Origin: Isoetes taiwanensis
Lineage: Eukaryota; Streptophyta; Lycopodiopsida; Isoetales; Isoetaceae
DNA: 64,000 nucleotides
Direction: 5' to 3'
Assembly: GCA_021234155.1 (NCBI GenBank)
Contig: JAJEKV010000003.1
Coordinates: 8,122,413 to 8,186,412 of the forward strand
Shown here one piece after another: positions 42,260 through 52,340 of this stretch (position 1 is its first letter; each line of letters starts with the position of its first letter). The position numbers were made by a program, and so were the translations under genes. Below the pieces are notes generated by a model, which saw only the letters and a program-made list of their open reading frames with translations, made no database searches and was not told where the DNA came from.

Positions 42260-45200
42260 AATGCCACGGTTCTATTGCGACAGCAATAGAACCGACATTC
42301 CTTGGATGGGGACGTCCCTTTGTCACTCCTCCTATTTATTCAGCCTCTTTTCATTGTTCTATCATCGGCGTTCTCTTGAGCTAGATTTCTCCTTCTTCTC
42401 TATCCTATCAGTTTCCTACTCTCCTATGATTCTCTATTTTGATTTCTTCTAGTCTGAGGATAGGGCTTCTATCTATTCCCGTTTCTCTTCCGTTTGCAGA
42501 GCGTTTTTCCCCTCTTTGTTGAAAGCGGTATGGCTTAGTTCCGTTGCAGATCATGAAAGCAGCTCCATGTTCTGGCCATGCTTAGGGGCCATAAGAGAAC
42601 TCATCCGCAACGGCCTTGGAGTCTGATCCAGATCCGACCTGGGTTTCTTGGATAGTTTTGGCTTTGCCATAGGACTTTAAGGGCCTTCCATCACAGGTTT
42701 GATTTTGTTCATCTTTCTTGTTGATTCATTTCTGGTACATTCTTGCAGATCGATTTGGGCGTTTTGGGGGCAGGGTACCAAGTTGGGTGCCCCATCGATG
42801 GTTTTGTTTACTTTTTGGATCTGTTGTGGATTTTATACCCCATCGATGGATTTGTTTATCTTCTGGGTCTGCCGTGGAGTTTTGATCAAGATCCAACTGA
42901 TAATGTCGGCTCTTGGGAGCGTCTGGCATTTGCTCTGATTCCTGGTTGCCAGGTTTGATTCGTTCCCCTTTTTTGTTTGATTACTTTGGTGAATTCAGTG
43001 TACTGTATAGCTGAGTCGGTGCTGGCTGGAGTCTCTTTTTCATCTTGATTTTGTTAGATTGGTTGAAGTCTCTCTTTTCATCCCCGTTTGTTAGATTGGT
43101 TACCTCAACCACCTTGTATTATTCTTCCTTATCATCTGCGATAGCCGACTCTCTTCTTCTTAAAGCCTTACAGCGATAGCCGCTTACAGCCTTCCGGATA
43201 GCCGCCTTACAGCCTTCCGGATTCTTTCTGTCACCGCCTTGTTTGTTTTGTTGACCACACCTGGCTAGCCTACATTACAGGGCAACGTGGCAACCATCCA
43301 AGACATCTCGGGTCACACAGTAGTCGGCCCACAGCTCTGCCACAATTTTCTATGGTCATCGCTGGTGAGCCCCCAGTTTTTGGGTGCTCACCTTCTTTCT
43401 ATGGTTTTTTGAAACCCTTAAGCATTATCTTGGGTTTGATTTTACCTTCCAAGTCCACCTTGGCATTCTGATTCGATTACTTCTAGTTTCCCCTTAGTCT
43501 GCAGTGCCCTTTTGTTGCTCCTTAGTCTGCAAGGCCCTCTTGTTGTAGTACCAGGTTGTGGTTGTTACGTTGACCTTTTTGCTTTAGGCTTTAATTTCCA
43601 TTTAACACTTATGATTTGGTTCTCTCATACAAAAGTTGCATTGCATTGTTTGATTTATTTTCAAGAGTTGTTTCGGTTTTATCAAGCTTTGTTTTTTATC
43701 AGTCTCTTATGCATGTGCACTCTAGTGGTTCTTATTTTTGATGTCTATCGTGGTTCACTTTCTCATAGCAGTGGTGCCCATCTGTGCGAATATTTTTTGA
43801 GTGTCTCATACTGACCATCTAAGGGCTAGATTAGCATCACATATGTATCTTCCTGACGGTAAGAGGGCAATTTAGTGGAACATGTTTTTAGTTCCTTTAC
43901 TTGGATACCTAGTCAACATGTGGATTCTAGCATCTTGTATATGTTGGTACCATTGGTTTAGTGCACAGACTTTGGCGTGTTGTTCCCTTCGAATTATGAT
44001 TCGTTTTGCATGGTAAGGCTACATCATGATGGTGACTTCATAAGAACTTAGTGAGGACGTGGACACAATTTTGCTGAGTGTTATATTTGCATGTTTTGTG
44101 CATTTGGTGATTCCTATGGGGTTTGTGCATGTTTAGCATTGTCACAAATATGATATTTAGCATGGGTGTTTTTGGGCTTATTGTTTCTTATTCGATATCT
44201 TTTGGTTTTGTTATTTTTTGTTGAACTTCGACTTTCTTAAGACCAGGACTTGTGGTAGACTTGCGCGTTCTCAAGTTGTTTGTGACCAATGGCTTTAGAA
44301 GCTAAGGGCATAGAGGTTGCGCACTGGTTTGGCCGGCATGTAACATCTTGCGTATAAAGCTCATAGTCTATATACATTCTTTGGCACTTGTCTTTGAAAT
44401 TCTGATTTTTCAATTCCGTCTTGCATCTTTATGTTCACGCATGCATTAGGCTACTTTGTTGCATATTGTTTGGATAGGGCTTTAACCACGTGGGTCATCA
44501 TAGAACCCTTCCTACAGATGCATAATTTTCTTCATTATTTACCAAAGTAGGTTTGTTTCGCCTATTAATACGAGTTTGCATGGTATTCTTTATAGCGTCA
44601 TGAGTCGAACATGATCACTATGCGGGGGGTTTGTAACTTTGTTTTGTTGTTATACATATCGAGGTCATGTCCCCTTCGAGCACGAGACACATGTTTCTCT
44701 GGCGTATACTTCTAACATGGTGACTTGAGCATGAAATGCAGGTTCTTTCTAACGATTCTTGCACTGTTATAGAAATATTTCCATTCTTACTGCCGGGTGC
44801 TCCCTGGTTCGTTTCCCCCTCGTCCGATTGGAGTCTTGTAGCGTCATTTTTCTCCTCTTAGAGTTTTTAGCTTTGGGGTTGTTCATAGTTCGGTGCTTAA
44901 CCACAATCTATAGGTATGGTTTTCTGGGCTCATCTAGTTAGGTTTCTGATGCATTTCTCTGTAACTCGTATCGTCATTAAAAGCTTTTGTTGTGCACATT
45001 CGTCATATCTGTATCCTCTGGCTCACAAGTTTGGGATCATTCGTAATTTCTTCGCTTCTAAGTTGTTTGTTGATTGCCATATTTATTCTCTATAGTTGGC
45101 GCGTGATGTTCACCTTACATTGCCTTAACCTAGGCTTATAGTGTCTTTTATATCGGTTGTTTGTCGCTGACAGTTTACATGGTATGGTTGATGCATATTT

Positions 45201-47738
45201 TTGTCATATGCATTTGGTAGATAATGTTTGCATTACATGACATCTTGCCTTAGATTTTCTACATGGTTCCTTTTTTCTTGCCTATTTTGGTTCCATTTGA
45301 ATGCATTCTTCTATCTACAGATAGATATGGGCATTCATTCCATTCTTAGTGATGTCTTCTTTGGAGCTCTTTTGGTTTCTTTTGGATGCTTGAGCCCACT
45401 TCTGAGTTCTTTCTTGGACATTGTCGATCATCGCATATCTTTATATCCACTTCTAGATTTTTGCAAATAATTCGTTTTAGAGTACATAAGTCCATGCTCA
45501 CTTGTCCGAGTTCTATTTTTCTTATGTTTATAACTGAGAGGCTTTTTTTTTATGTTGGGGAGTCTATACACCAAGTTCCTTGTCTTGAACTTGTTAAGTA
45601 CGTGCATTATGCCATCTGAAACAATGGGCATGCTTAGTGGTGGCACGGTTTTTTGCTCTTTGCATTCTCTACACGTAATTCGTTCTTTGCACATGAACAT
45701 TCTGCACTTCTCTTCAACTTTTTGTTATGAGCGTTCTGCACACATACTGCTGATGAGCATTTTGCACCGCTTCACTCGTTGCATCTGTCATGACCATTGT
45801 CGTCAAAGTTTTGTATTGCTTTTAGGTATTCTCATGTTTCGTTGCTTCTTTTGCTTCTATTGTTCTCGTCTCATTTTACGCGTTCCGGCTATTCGCCCCA
45901 TTAGCCTCTTTAGTCTTGTTTGCCTCACGTGTCCCAACTTTTCTGTTTTATGTTATTTGCTCTTCAGATCACCTCTTTTACTTTGGTCTTTCATTATTCG
46001 TAGTCGCATTTCCCTGATTTAGCCCAATTGTTTTGTCTATGATTGTTATCGATTCTTTTTCGTCTTATTTTGCTTTGTCATGATCATGGTTATCAAAGTT
46101 CTATATCAAAGTTCTATATATTTTGTTGATAGCTTGATTTGTGGATCTTCATGATGGCATGCTCTACATATTCATATTGCTCAATGCTTATTTTGGTCCA
46201 TGACATGGTTATCTTATTGTGCTTGGCTTCTCTTAGTGTTGATTTCGTTTTTTATAGTTCTGATTCTTCATGCTTGATCGATTTATTGGCCCTTCTCGCT
46301 TCGGTAGCCGTGTCTCACCTGTGTTGAGATCCTCCTTTCTTTAAGGTTCCTCATATATAGTTAGTCTCTTCCTTGGTTCTCGATCTTCAATTCTCTTTTG
46401 ACTTGTCTCAATCTTTTGTATACATATGCCTCTTTTTCTTCTTGTTTCTCTATTCTCTTCTTAATTCATTGTCCCACATGGCTTCTTTTCTCCTAGTTGC
46501 ACCCGTTCTTTTAGTTCCATTTTGTTCTTTTTGGGTTCTTTTTGATCCATTGGTTCTTTTTTCCTTTGATTTCTATGATCCACTTAACTCCTTCCATCCT
46601 TTTTCTTTTTTCGTCTTTGTGCCACTTATTCTTATTCTTCGCATTTGCTCCATGGTTACTTAGTATACCTTCGTCCAATTTGCTCCTTATCATTGTGCTA
46701 CATTTCTTTGTTCTCATGGTGGTCTCTAGTCTATGGGTCTTGTCTTGTCCATTTGTTAGTTCTTTCCGTTTGCTCGCCGAGTTTTGTTTTTCTGCTCTGT
46801 GCTCCTTCCTTTTCTTCCCTGACCGCTGTGGTTTGCTGGTCTGTTTACCGTCATTTCTTGCTCATTCTTGCCGCATTCTTTCTCTCGCGTTTTGCATATG
46901 AGCATTTTTACACTAAAGTTTCATTTTTTGGTAAGAGCATCCATTTGGGCATATCACGTCTTCAGTTTGATGCCTCTTTCATTGCTTAGCAATTTTATGC
47001 AATTCTATCTTTGCATTCTCTATGGCATCTTTTGCACCTTAGATCTTCAATCCTGGAAACACACATTTGTTTGGTTTGTTTTACTCATCGTTTGGTTGGT
47101 AAGTTCGCTCCTTACAGATGTGTGTTTTGGCGGATGTTATTTTATGGTTGGATGTCTAGTTGATTACTTTTCTGTTTCATGAAATTTCTACCTTTCCATT
47201 CTCTATGACCAATTTCATCTGCCACGTTTCTCTTGGTCTCTCTATTCTTGTTGGTGCTCGTGCTAGGGTGTCTCATTTCTATCTTGTAAAGGTGGTGTCT
47301 CTTGCCCATTTCATTATGGGTGGGTTGTTTATTCGATTTAATGGTGTGCCGGGGTTGAAGTTCGAATTTGCCCTTTCTAATGTACTGTTTTCCGTCTCTC
47401 ATAGCTTTCCTCCATCATGTTCTCCTTCATTTTTTATTCATCCCACTGTTTGCATTCCGACATTCTTGCTCTTTCTACTTCTTCATTGTTCTTTTGTCTC
47501 TGTCTTCTCTTTTTCCTCCATTTTTCTTAGTTTCTTCTTCCTTCGTTTTTACTCTGATTGCCGTCAGCCTTATCTATGCATTCTCTTCCAGTGACCTTGT
47601 AGACTCGTTTCTCCCTTTCTTTATACTATATTTCTCTTTAGCTTCTCTTCCTTTTCAGTTTCCATGCTGAGTAGTTTTTTGAGTTTGTTCCTCTTCTATC
47701 GGCCAGTATATGCCTATCATAGGACCCATCCTAGGAAT
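42260..47738 (+). repeat. long unit (copy 1) of a structured head-to-tail tandem repeat
   Basis: Begins aatgccacgg, shares its first 157 bases (42260-42416) almost perfectly with 47736-47892, and ends with the same 42 bases (47697-47738) that end copy 2 (48659-48700). The interior is strongly T-rich on the plus strand with no convincing protein frame. Many short hydrophobic frames are by-products of T richness. Inside are hairpins, including GGTGAGC/GCTCACC at 43364-43392, and a short direct repeat of cagccttccggat around 43188-43222. No RT, transposase, primer-binding site or polypurine tract was found. Confidence 0.65.
42267..42294. other. perfect 12-bp hairpin at start of copy 1
   Basis: CGGTTCTATTGC, loop GACA, GCAATAGAACCG: a perfect inverted repeat with a 4-base loop, 7 bases from the unit start. 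The same hairpin recurs unchanged at 47743-47770. Confidence 0.95.
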
Positions 47739-48700
47739 GCCACGGTTCTATTGCGACAGCAATAGAACCGACATTCCTTGGATGGGGACGTCCCTTTGTC
47801 ACTCTTCCTATTTATTCAGCCTCTTTTCATTGTTCTATCATCGGCGTTCTCTTGAGCTAGATTTCTCCTTCTTCTCTATCCTATCAGTTTCCCTCACCCT
47901 CCCTCCCTTGATGGTTTTTTCATTTAATCGTGTTCGTTATTTCCTTTTCTATATCCTTTGAATTTGCTCTCTTTTTTTCCTCAGCGTGGCTTTGTAGCCT
48001 CTGAGGCATACTTATTGGTTTACTCTTTCTCGGCATGGCACTAGTATTTTATTCATTCATGTTTTCTCTCAGTGTGGCATTGTCGCCTATGAGTCAATAT
48101 TTATTATTCATATTTTCTCTCGGCGTGGCGTTGTTGCATCCGAGATCATATTTATTGTTTTTTCTCGGCGTGGCGCTGTAGCCTCCGAGGCAGCACTAAT
48201 CGGTTGTTTTTTCCCGCGATGATCATTCCGCGGACGGTTCCCGATTGGTCGGCTGTTGTTTCTTTCTCGGCGTGGCCCTGGAGCCTCCGAGTCTTCTTGC
48301 CTATGGCATCTAACTCATTGACGGGTTACTTTTCTTTCAGCCTTGATTCTGCAGGATTGTTTACGGTTTGTGGTTGCCATAGTGCGTGGGGTCGTGCTTC
48401 AACTATTTGCTGGGGTTTCCTCAAAAACCTAAGACGGCGTGGTTCTTCTTCCCGGTGAGGAGCAGTCACCGGGTCTTCTCACCTTTGCATCGACCAAGTG
48501 GCGGATAAAACCATCTTTTATGTTGTATTCTTCAGTATCATCATGCTCTGATTGTCTAGTTTCGGAGCCTTTAAAAGTTCGTATTTCCAAATTTATCTAT
48601 CCCTAGTGAGGGATCCATTTGTACTCAATGTTTTACAAAGCTCAATGAGAACACCACTTATCGGCCAGTATATGCCTATCATAGGACCCATCCTAGGAAT
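47736..48700 (+). repeat. short unit (copy 2) of the structured tandem repeat
   Basis: A 965-bp unit directly abutting copy 1. It starts with the 157-bp shared block (one mismatch noted, ctcttccta versus ctcctccta) and ends with the shared 42-bp block that contains the near-palindromes CCTATCATAGG and CCTAGG. The trinucleotide AAT lies at all three edges (42260, 47736, 48698). Between the shared ends it holds the hairpin array at 47979-48291 and a CCCGGTGA/TCACCGGG hairpin at 48451-48473. This middle is not obviously similar to the middle of copy 1. Confidence 0.65.
47979..48291 (+). repeat. array of covarying CTCGG...CCGAG hairpins
   Basis: Units of about 26 bases at 47979-48006, 48068-48093, 48119-48144, 48164-48189 and 48266-48291, with a degenerate one near 48029 and a gap where another may have been, spaced about 45-51 bases. 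Consensus: outer stem CTCGG/CCGAG, 'cgt', inner stem GGC/GCC, variable 6-base loop (gctgta, tttgta, attgtc, gttgtt, cctgga). In the first unit both stem arms change together (CTCAG/CTGAG). In the second the outer pair is CTCA/TGAG. T-rich spacers separate them. No protein frame spans the array. Confidence 0.85.
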
Positions 48701-49020
48701 ATATATTATAGTGGGTGAAGAAAGCATATTGGCCGTGTTGTCACAACGATTACACCCTCTTCACACACGGATCTAATGCGAACATCGTGTGGAGCACTTT
48801 CCAAACCAGGGGAGCAACTTACAGATGATAGAAATTTGTACGAGGAGGTCCTTCATGGGCCACACGTTATATCATCACCTTCTTCTGCCTCCTTTCTTTA
48901 ATGAATCGGTCTTTCCATTGCTCCCAAGTATGTACTATCTAGTCGAGATAAGGACTGCAAAAGACATAATCAAGTTAGTCAAGTGATGCTACATGGAAGA
49001 GAAATAAAATAAGGCCATTT
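48701..49020. other. no gene recognised
   Basis: Flank to the right of the tandem unit. Short frames such as 48789-48986 end in a plausible-looking peptide but match no family I know. Confidence 0.4.
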
Positions 49021-49516
49021 TTGGAAAACACGGGTCGGCTAAAATTGAAAAAGGCAATTCTAAAGGCCATTTTTGAAAAATGCAGGCTTGATGGCTTTTG
49101 CGAGTCAAGAAAGGCAACTCATAGTGAAAAACACAGTTCCGGAGGCCATTTTAGGAAACTACGGCTCTGATAGCCTTTAGGAAGCTTACAGTGAAAAAAG
49201 CAGTGTTGAGGGCCTTTCTCGACTCGCGAGAGTAAAAACGCAGCTCAGAGTGAAAATTGCAGGTCAGAGGGCCTTTCTCGACTCGCAAATTGAGAAAGGA
49301 AGCTCAAATTGGGCCTTTCTTGACACGCGAGAAAGAAGCTCGGACTAAAAAATGCAAGTCTGAGGGCCTTTCTCGACGAGTCGAGAAAGGCAGCTCAGAG
49401 TGAAAAACACAGGTTTGAGATCACGAGTCGAGAAAGGCAGCTCAGAGTGAAAAACACAGGTCTGGAATCATGAGTCGAGAAAGGCAGTTCAGAGTGAAAA
49501 ACACAGTTTTGAGGGC
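49021..49516. repeat. palindromic minisatellite with gcctttctcga core
   Basis: About nine diverged units of 45-65 bases built from 'gtcgagaaaggcagctcaga', 'gtgaaaaacacagg', 'ctgagggcctttctcgac'. Several form hairpins. At 49366-49391 GCCTTTCTCGA/TCGAGAAAGGC is a perfect 11-bp inverted repeat with loop CGAG. Units become more uniform to the right (49380-49516), indicating recent amplification at that end. Confidence 0.88.
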
Positions 49517-49543
49517 CAGAGGTTATTTTTGCAGAACACCATT

Positions 49544-49562
49544 TTATCTATCTATCTATCTA
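49544..49562. repeat. (ATCT)n microsatellite
   Basis: About four and a half copies of ATCT. The same motif family forms the tail of LINE-C (30880-30904), so it could be the relic of a LINE tail, but no LINE coding sequence precedes it. Confidence 0.8.
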
Positions 49563-49639
49563 ATTTTCCTTACAAATTATTATTACTCTCATCTTATTTT
49601 AATATTCTATCACACCATAGTTTATTGTTTTTCTCATAG

Positions 49640-49940
49640 CAAATTAGTATTTAGGGCAAATTAGTATTTAACAATTGTTTTTATACTCGCACACCTTAGT
49701 AGTAGCACACATTAGTATTTAACAATTGTTTTCATACTAGCACACCTTAGTACTAGCACACATTAGCATTTTTATACTAACACACCTTAATTAGCACACA
49801 TTGGTACTTTATACTAGCACAAATTTATAATACACGCATTAGCATACTAGCACGCATTAGTATTTATAATTGTGAGCACATATTAGTATTTTATACCAGC
49901 ACACATTAATATTTAATAATTATTTTTATAGTAGCACACC
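49640..49940. repeat. degenerate A/T-rich tandem repeat (tagtatttaacaattgttt units)
   Basis: Six or so diverged units with 'cacattagtatttaacaatt' and 'tactagcacaccttagta' variants, spacing roughly 40-60 bases. No coding potential. Confidence 0.85.
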
Positions 49941-50202
49941 TTACATCTACTTACTTAAAAAAGTTTTTGCCCTTTTCAGGGTGTGACGTTTGGAATCAAA
50001 AACTGGTTTTCCGGGCAATATCTTTCTTTTCCGGCTATCTTTCCCCCTTCCCATCTAATCATACGAAAATAGGGGAAACAAATTTTTTTCCGGCAGATTT
50101 GGTGCAATTTTTCCATTTGTCTGTTTCTTCTTGTATCCTCTATTCCTCTCCGAAAACGCTAGCAGCTCGCTTTGATGATGGAATCTGCACTAATGTCTGC
50201 CT

Positions 50203-50404
50203 ATTTCATGAGATCAGAGGTGCATTTAGGGTTTTCAGTTTTATAAGTAAGGCAGAGCCAGCAACCACGTAGCAGCAAGCAAGCAAACGGATTTTAGCAT
50301 TTTGAAGCGGTGCCAATTTCATCAGATCAGAGGTGCATTAGGGTTTTTAGGTGTATAAGCAAGGTAGAGCAAGCAAGCAAATAGATTTTAGCATTTTGAA
50401 GCGG
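50203..50404. repeat. tandem duplication of about 100 bp
   Basis: Copies at about 50203-50310 and 50315-50404 share 'atttca', 'agatcagaggtgcatt', 'agggtttt', 'gcaagcaagcaaa' and 'gattttagcattttgaagcg'. The left copy lies beyond the repeat arrays and upstream of the amidase fragment. No gene function is implied. Confidence 0.85.
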
Positions 50405-51278
50405 ATTTCACAGTGAGGAGGAGTTGCTGAAGCAGGTATGACCCGTGTACCTTATCCTATGCATTTATCTGGTTTTGCAGTCCATATCCAGCCTTCGAAT
50501 CTATCTTTTGAATCAAATAATAACCTGTTCTCAGAGTCTTCCTGCCTCAATTCTAGAACATGCAGTTGTAACAAGGGAAGTTGGGAAAGGAAGAGCTGTT
50601 TGAAAACCCTGTATGTCTGCCCATGCCAAAGGATAGTTTGTGGCCAATTTCTTGGTGCGGAAATTATCTGCATCAAATGTTTTTGGATGGTTCCAAGAGG
50701 CATCCCTTGCACATCTTCTGTGTATAATATCCATAGTGAGCTTTGTCATCCTGTGCTTTTATCTGATTTTGCAGTGCTTGATACATCATTTGCTTTAACT
50801 CTTGCATTTTGCAGGTTGAATCATTCATTTGAAGCAGCTATCAGATCATTCATTTGAAGCAGGTGAGTCAGCTTACGCTTTTGAAATCAGCTCTAAAATA
50901 ATTCTACAAACGGAAGCTTTTGAAGCTTTTAACCTTGGATTTCTTTGGATATGAAGGGCCTGAAACTCTAGCTATGGCATTGAGAGTATTTTTTTACGCA
51001 GAGAATATGTGAGCTCTAGCATGCCTTCTACATCTTAATCCACCTTATCTTAAGGCCTCTGTTATCGTTATAAAGTGCATTTTGGAATTGAGAAGCACCA
51101 AATTCCTTGATGCCTCTTTGGGTTAATCTTGGAAACTGCTCAGAGGTAATCTCAAAGGTGCCAGCCTTTGGGTGATTGTCCTTTATTCTGGATTATAAAG
51201 TCTTCAGTACTAACCCTTGACTCTTCTCCAAATTCATCATTTTTGAGCTGCCCATAAAGCAAATGCTCTTCATACTAG
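50405..51278. other. no gene recognised upstream of the amidase fragment
   Basis: The frame at 50438-50857 has no domain. 'tgcag' junctions and short repeats (tcatttgaagcag around 50825-50860) are present. The upstream amidase exons (with the catalytic Lys and the Gly/Ser-rich loop) would be expected here if the gene were complete, and I cannot find them. Confidence 0.45.
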
Positions 51279-51687
51279 GAAGTGTAAGAGTCCCTGCAAC
51301 AGTCTGTGGCATATTTGGATTTCGTCCTTCATGTGGAGCTGTCTCAAGAGTCGGTGTAACTCCTATGGCTCAGAGTTTTGACACTGTTGGTGAGTCTCTG
51401 AACTTCAAGTTGGTTATGAATGTAGTAGCCTGGATAATTATAGATAAATATTTAGTCCAATCTATCTTGATTTCGCATAACTTTGATTATGTTTCCTTTC
51501 TTCAAGTTAGAGTTTGAATTGTTAAATTTTGAGTTTGATGGTTGGCAGGTTGGATTGCAAGGGATCCAAAGGTTTTGCGCCAAGTTGGTTATGTTCTTTT
51601 ACAGTTGCCATTTACAGATTTGAGGCAATCAAGGCCTATTATTATTGCAAATGATTGTTTTTTATTCTCACCAGTTTCCATGGAATA
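51279..51687 (+). pseudogene. amidase (AMI1/OEP64-like) two-exon fragment
   Basis: Exon A 51279-51389 reads GSVRVPATVCGIFGFRPSCG, then AVSRVGVTPMAQSFDTVG. Exon B from 51549 continues in phase: GWIARDPKVLRQVGYVLLQL, PFTDLRQSRPIIIANDCF. The intron is GT-AG (51390-51548). This matches the amidase-signature region of plant amidase 1 and the amidase-like part of OEP64/TOC64, including the GSVRVP segment around the nucleophile Ser. No upstream exons with the catalytic Lys are visible, and exon B runs into a stop at 51685-51687 without a clear donor. It is best read as a gene fragment or pseudogene; distant exons outside the window cannot be excluded. Confidence 0.8.
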
Positions 51688-51690
51688 AAT

Positions 51691-52270
51691 TACTAATCGC
51701 ATATTTCTTATTAGCCAAAATGACTTTAGCTAAACTTGCTCGATATCAATCCCAAAACTTTCTGTGGTTTAGCTAAACTCTACACATTTTTCCTCTCATA
51801 CTTTCTAGCGTTTAGCTAAACTAACCCAAATATCATCCCAAAAATTTCTGTGGTGTAGCCAACAGAAAATATTAAGCCAAATTACTATACTTTTTTTCAA
51901 TTGTTTCCACTTATTTTAGTCATTTTCTTTGTGAAAACATTCTAATATAATATTAACTAACAAAATTTAGGACTCAAATTAATTCATAATGCTAGAAACT
52001 AAACTATTAATCATATATTTCATATAAACTAGAATGATGTTAGCTAAACTAGCCCGAAATTCATTCTAAAAGTTTCTATGGTTTGGCTAAACAATACAAA
52101 TTTTCACTCTCTTACTTTCTGGCGTTTGGCTAAAGAGCTCCAGGTTTGGTGCAGTCCCGAAAAAAGCTAAGCTAAAATTATTATTTTTTTCCCATTTTTT
52201 TCCATTTACTTTAGCCAATGTTTTTTGAAAATGTGCTAAAAAATCGCCAAATAGCTAAGTTTAGCCCTTA
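51691..52270. repeat. diverged tandem duplication of about 313 bp
   Basis: Copy 1 (about 51691-52003) and copy 2 (about 52004-52270) share ordered blocks: 'atatttc.tat.a.c.a.aatga..ttagctaaact', 'tttct.tggttt.gctaaac', 'ctttct.gcgttt.gctaaa', 'ttt.agcc..a..tttttt'. Within each copy 'tttagctaaa' recurs, giving a secondary repeat. No coding frame. Confidence 0.8.
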
Positions 52271-52340
52271 AATTATTCCATGCCAGTTTCATATGACTAT
52301 ATAACCATACAAAGATGGTGGTTATAAGGGTAAAGACCTG

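Noticed and set aside
45228-47670. Many hydrophobic Phe/Leu/Ser-rich frames that look like membrane proteins
   Set aside because: The region is very T-rich, so TTT/CTT/TCT codons give hydrophobic translations in all plus frames. No motif, start context or length stands out.
42260-48700. Ordinary LTR retrotransposon with a 0.96-kb LTR
   Set aside because: The left copy shares only the first 157 bases and the LTR-end sequence sits immediately before the right copy, not after the left one. No PBS, PPT or TG...CA ends.
42260-48700. Helitron or hammerhead-ribozyme (Penelope/retrozyme) unit
   Set aside because: No TC...CTRR ends in an A/T site and no CTGATGA...GAAA hammerhead core seen. Cannot be excluded without structure search, but not supported.
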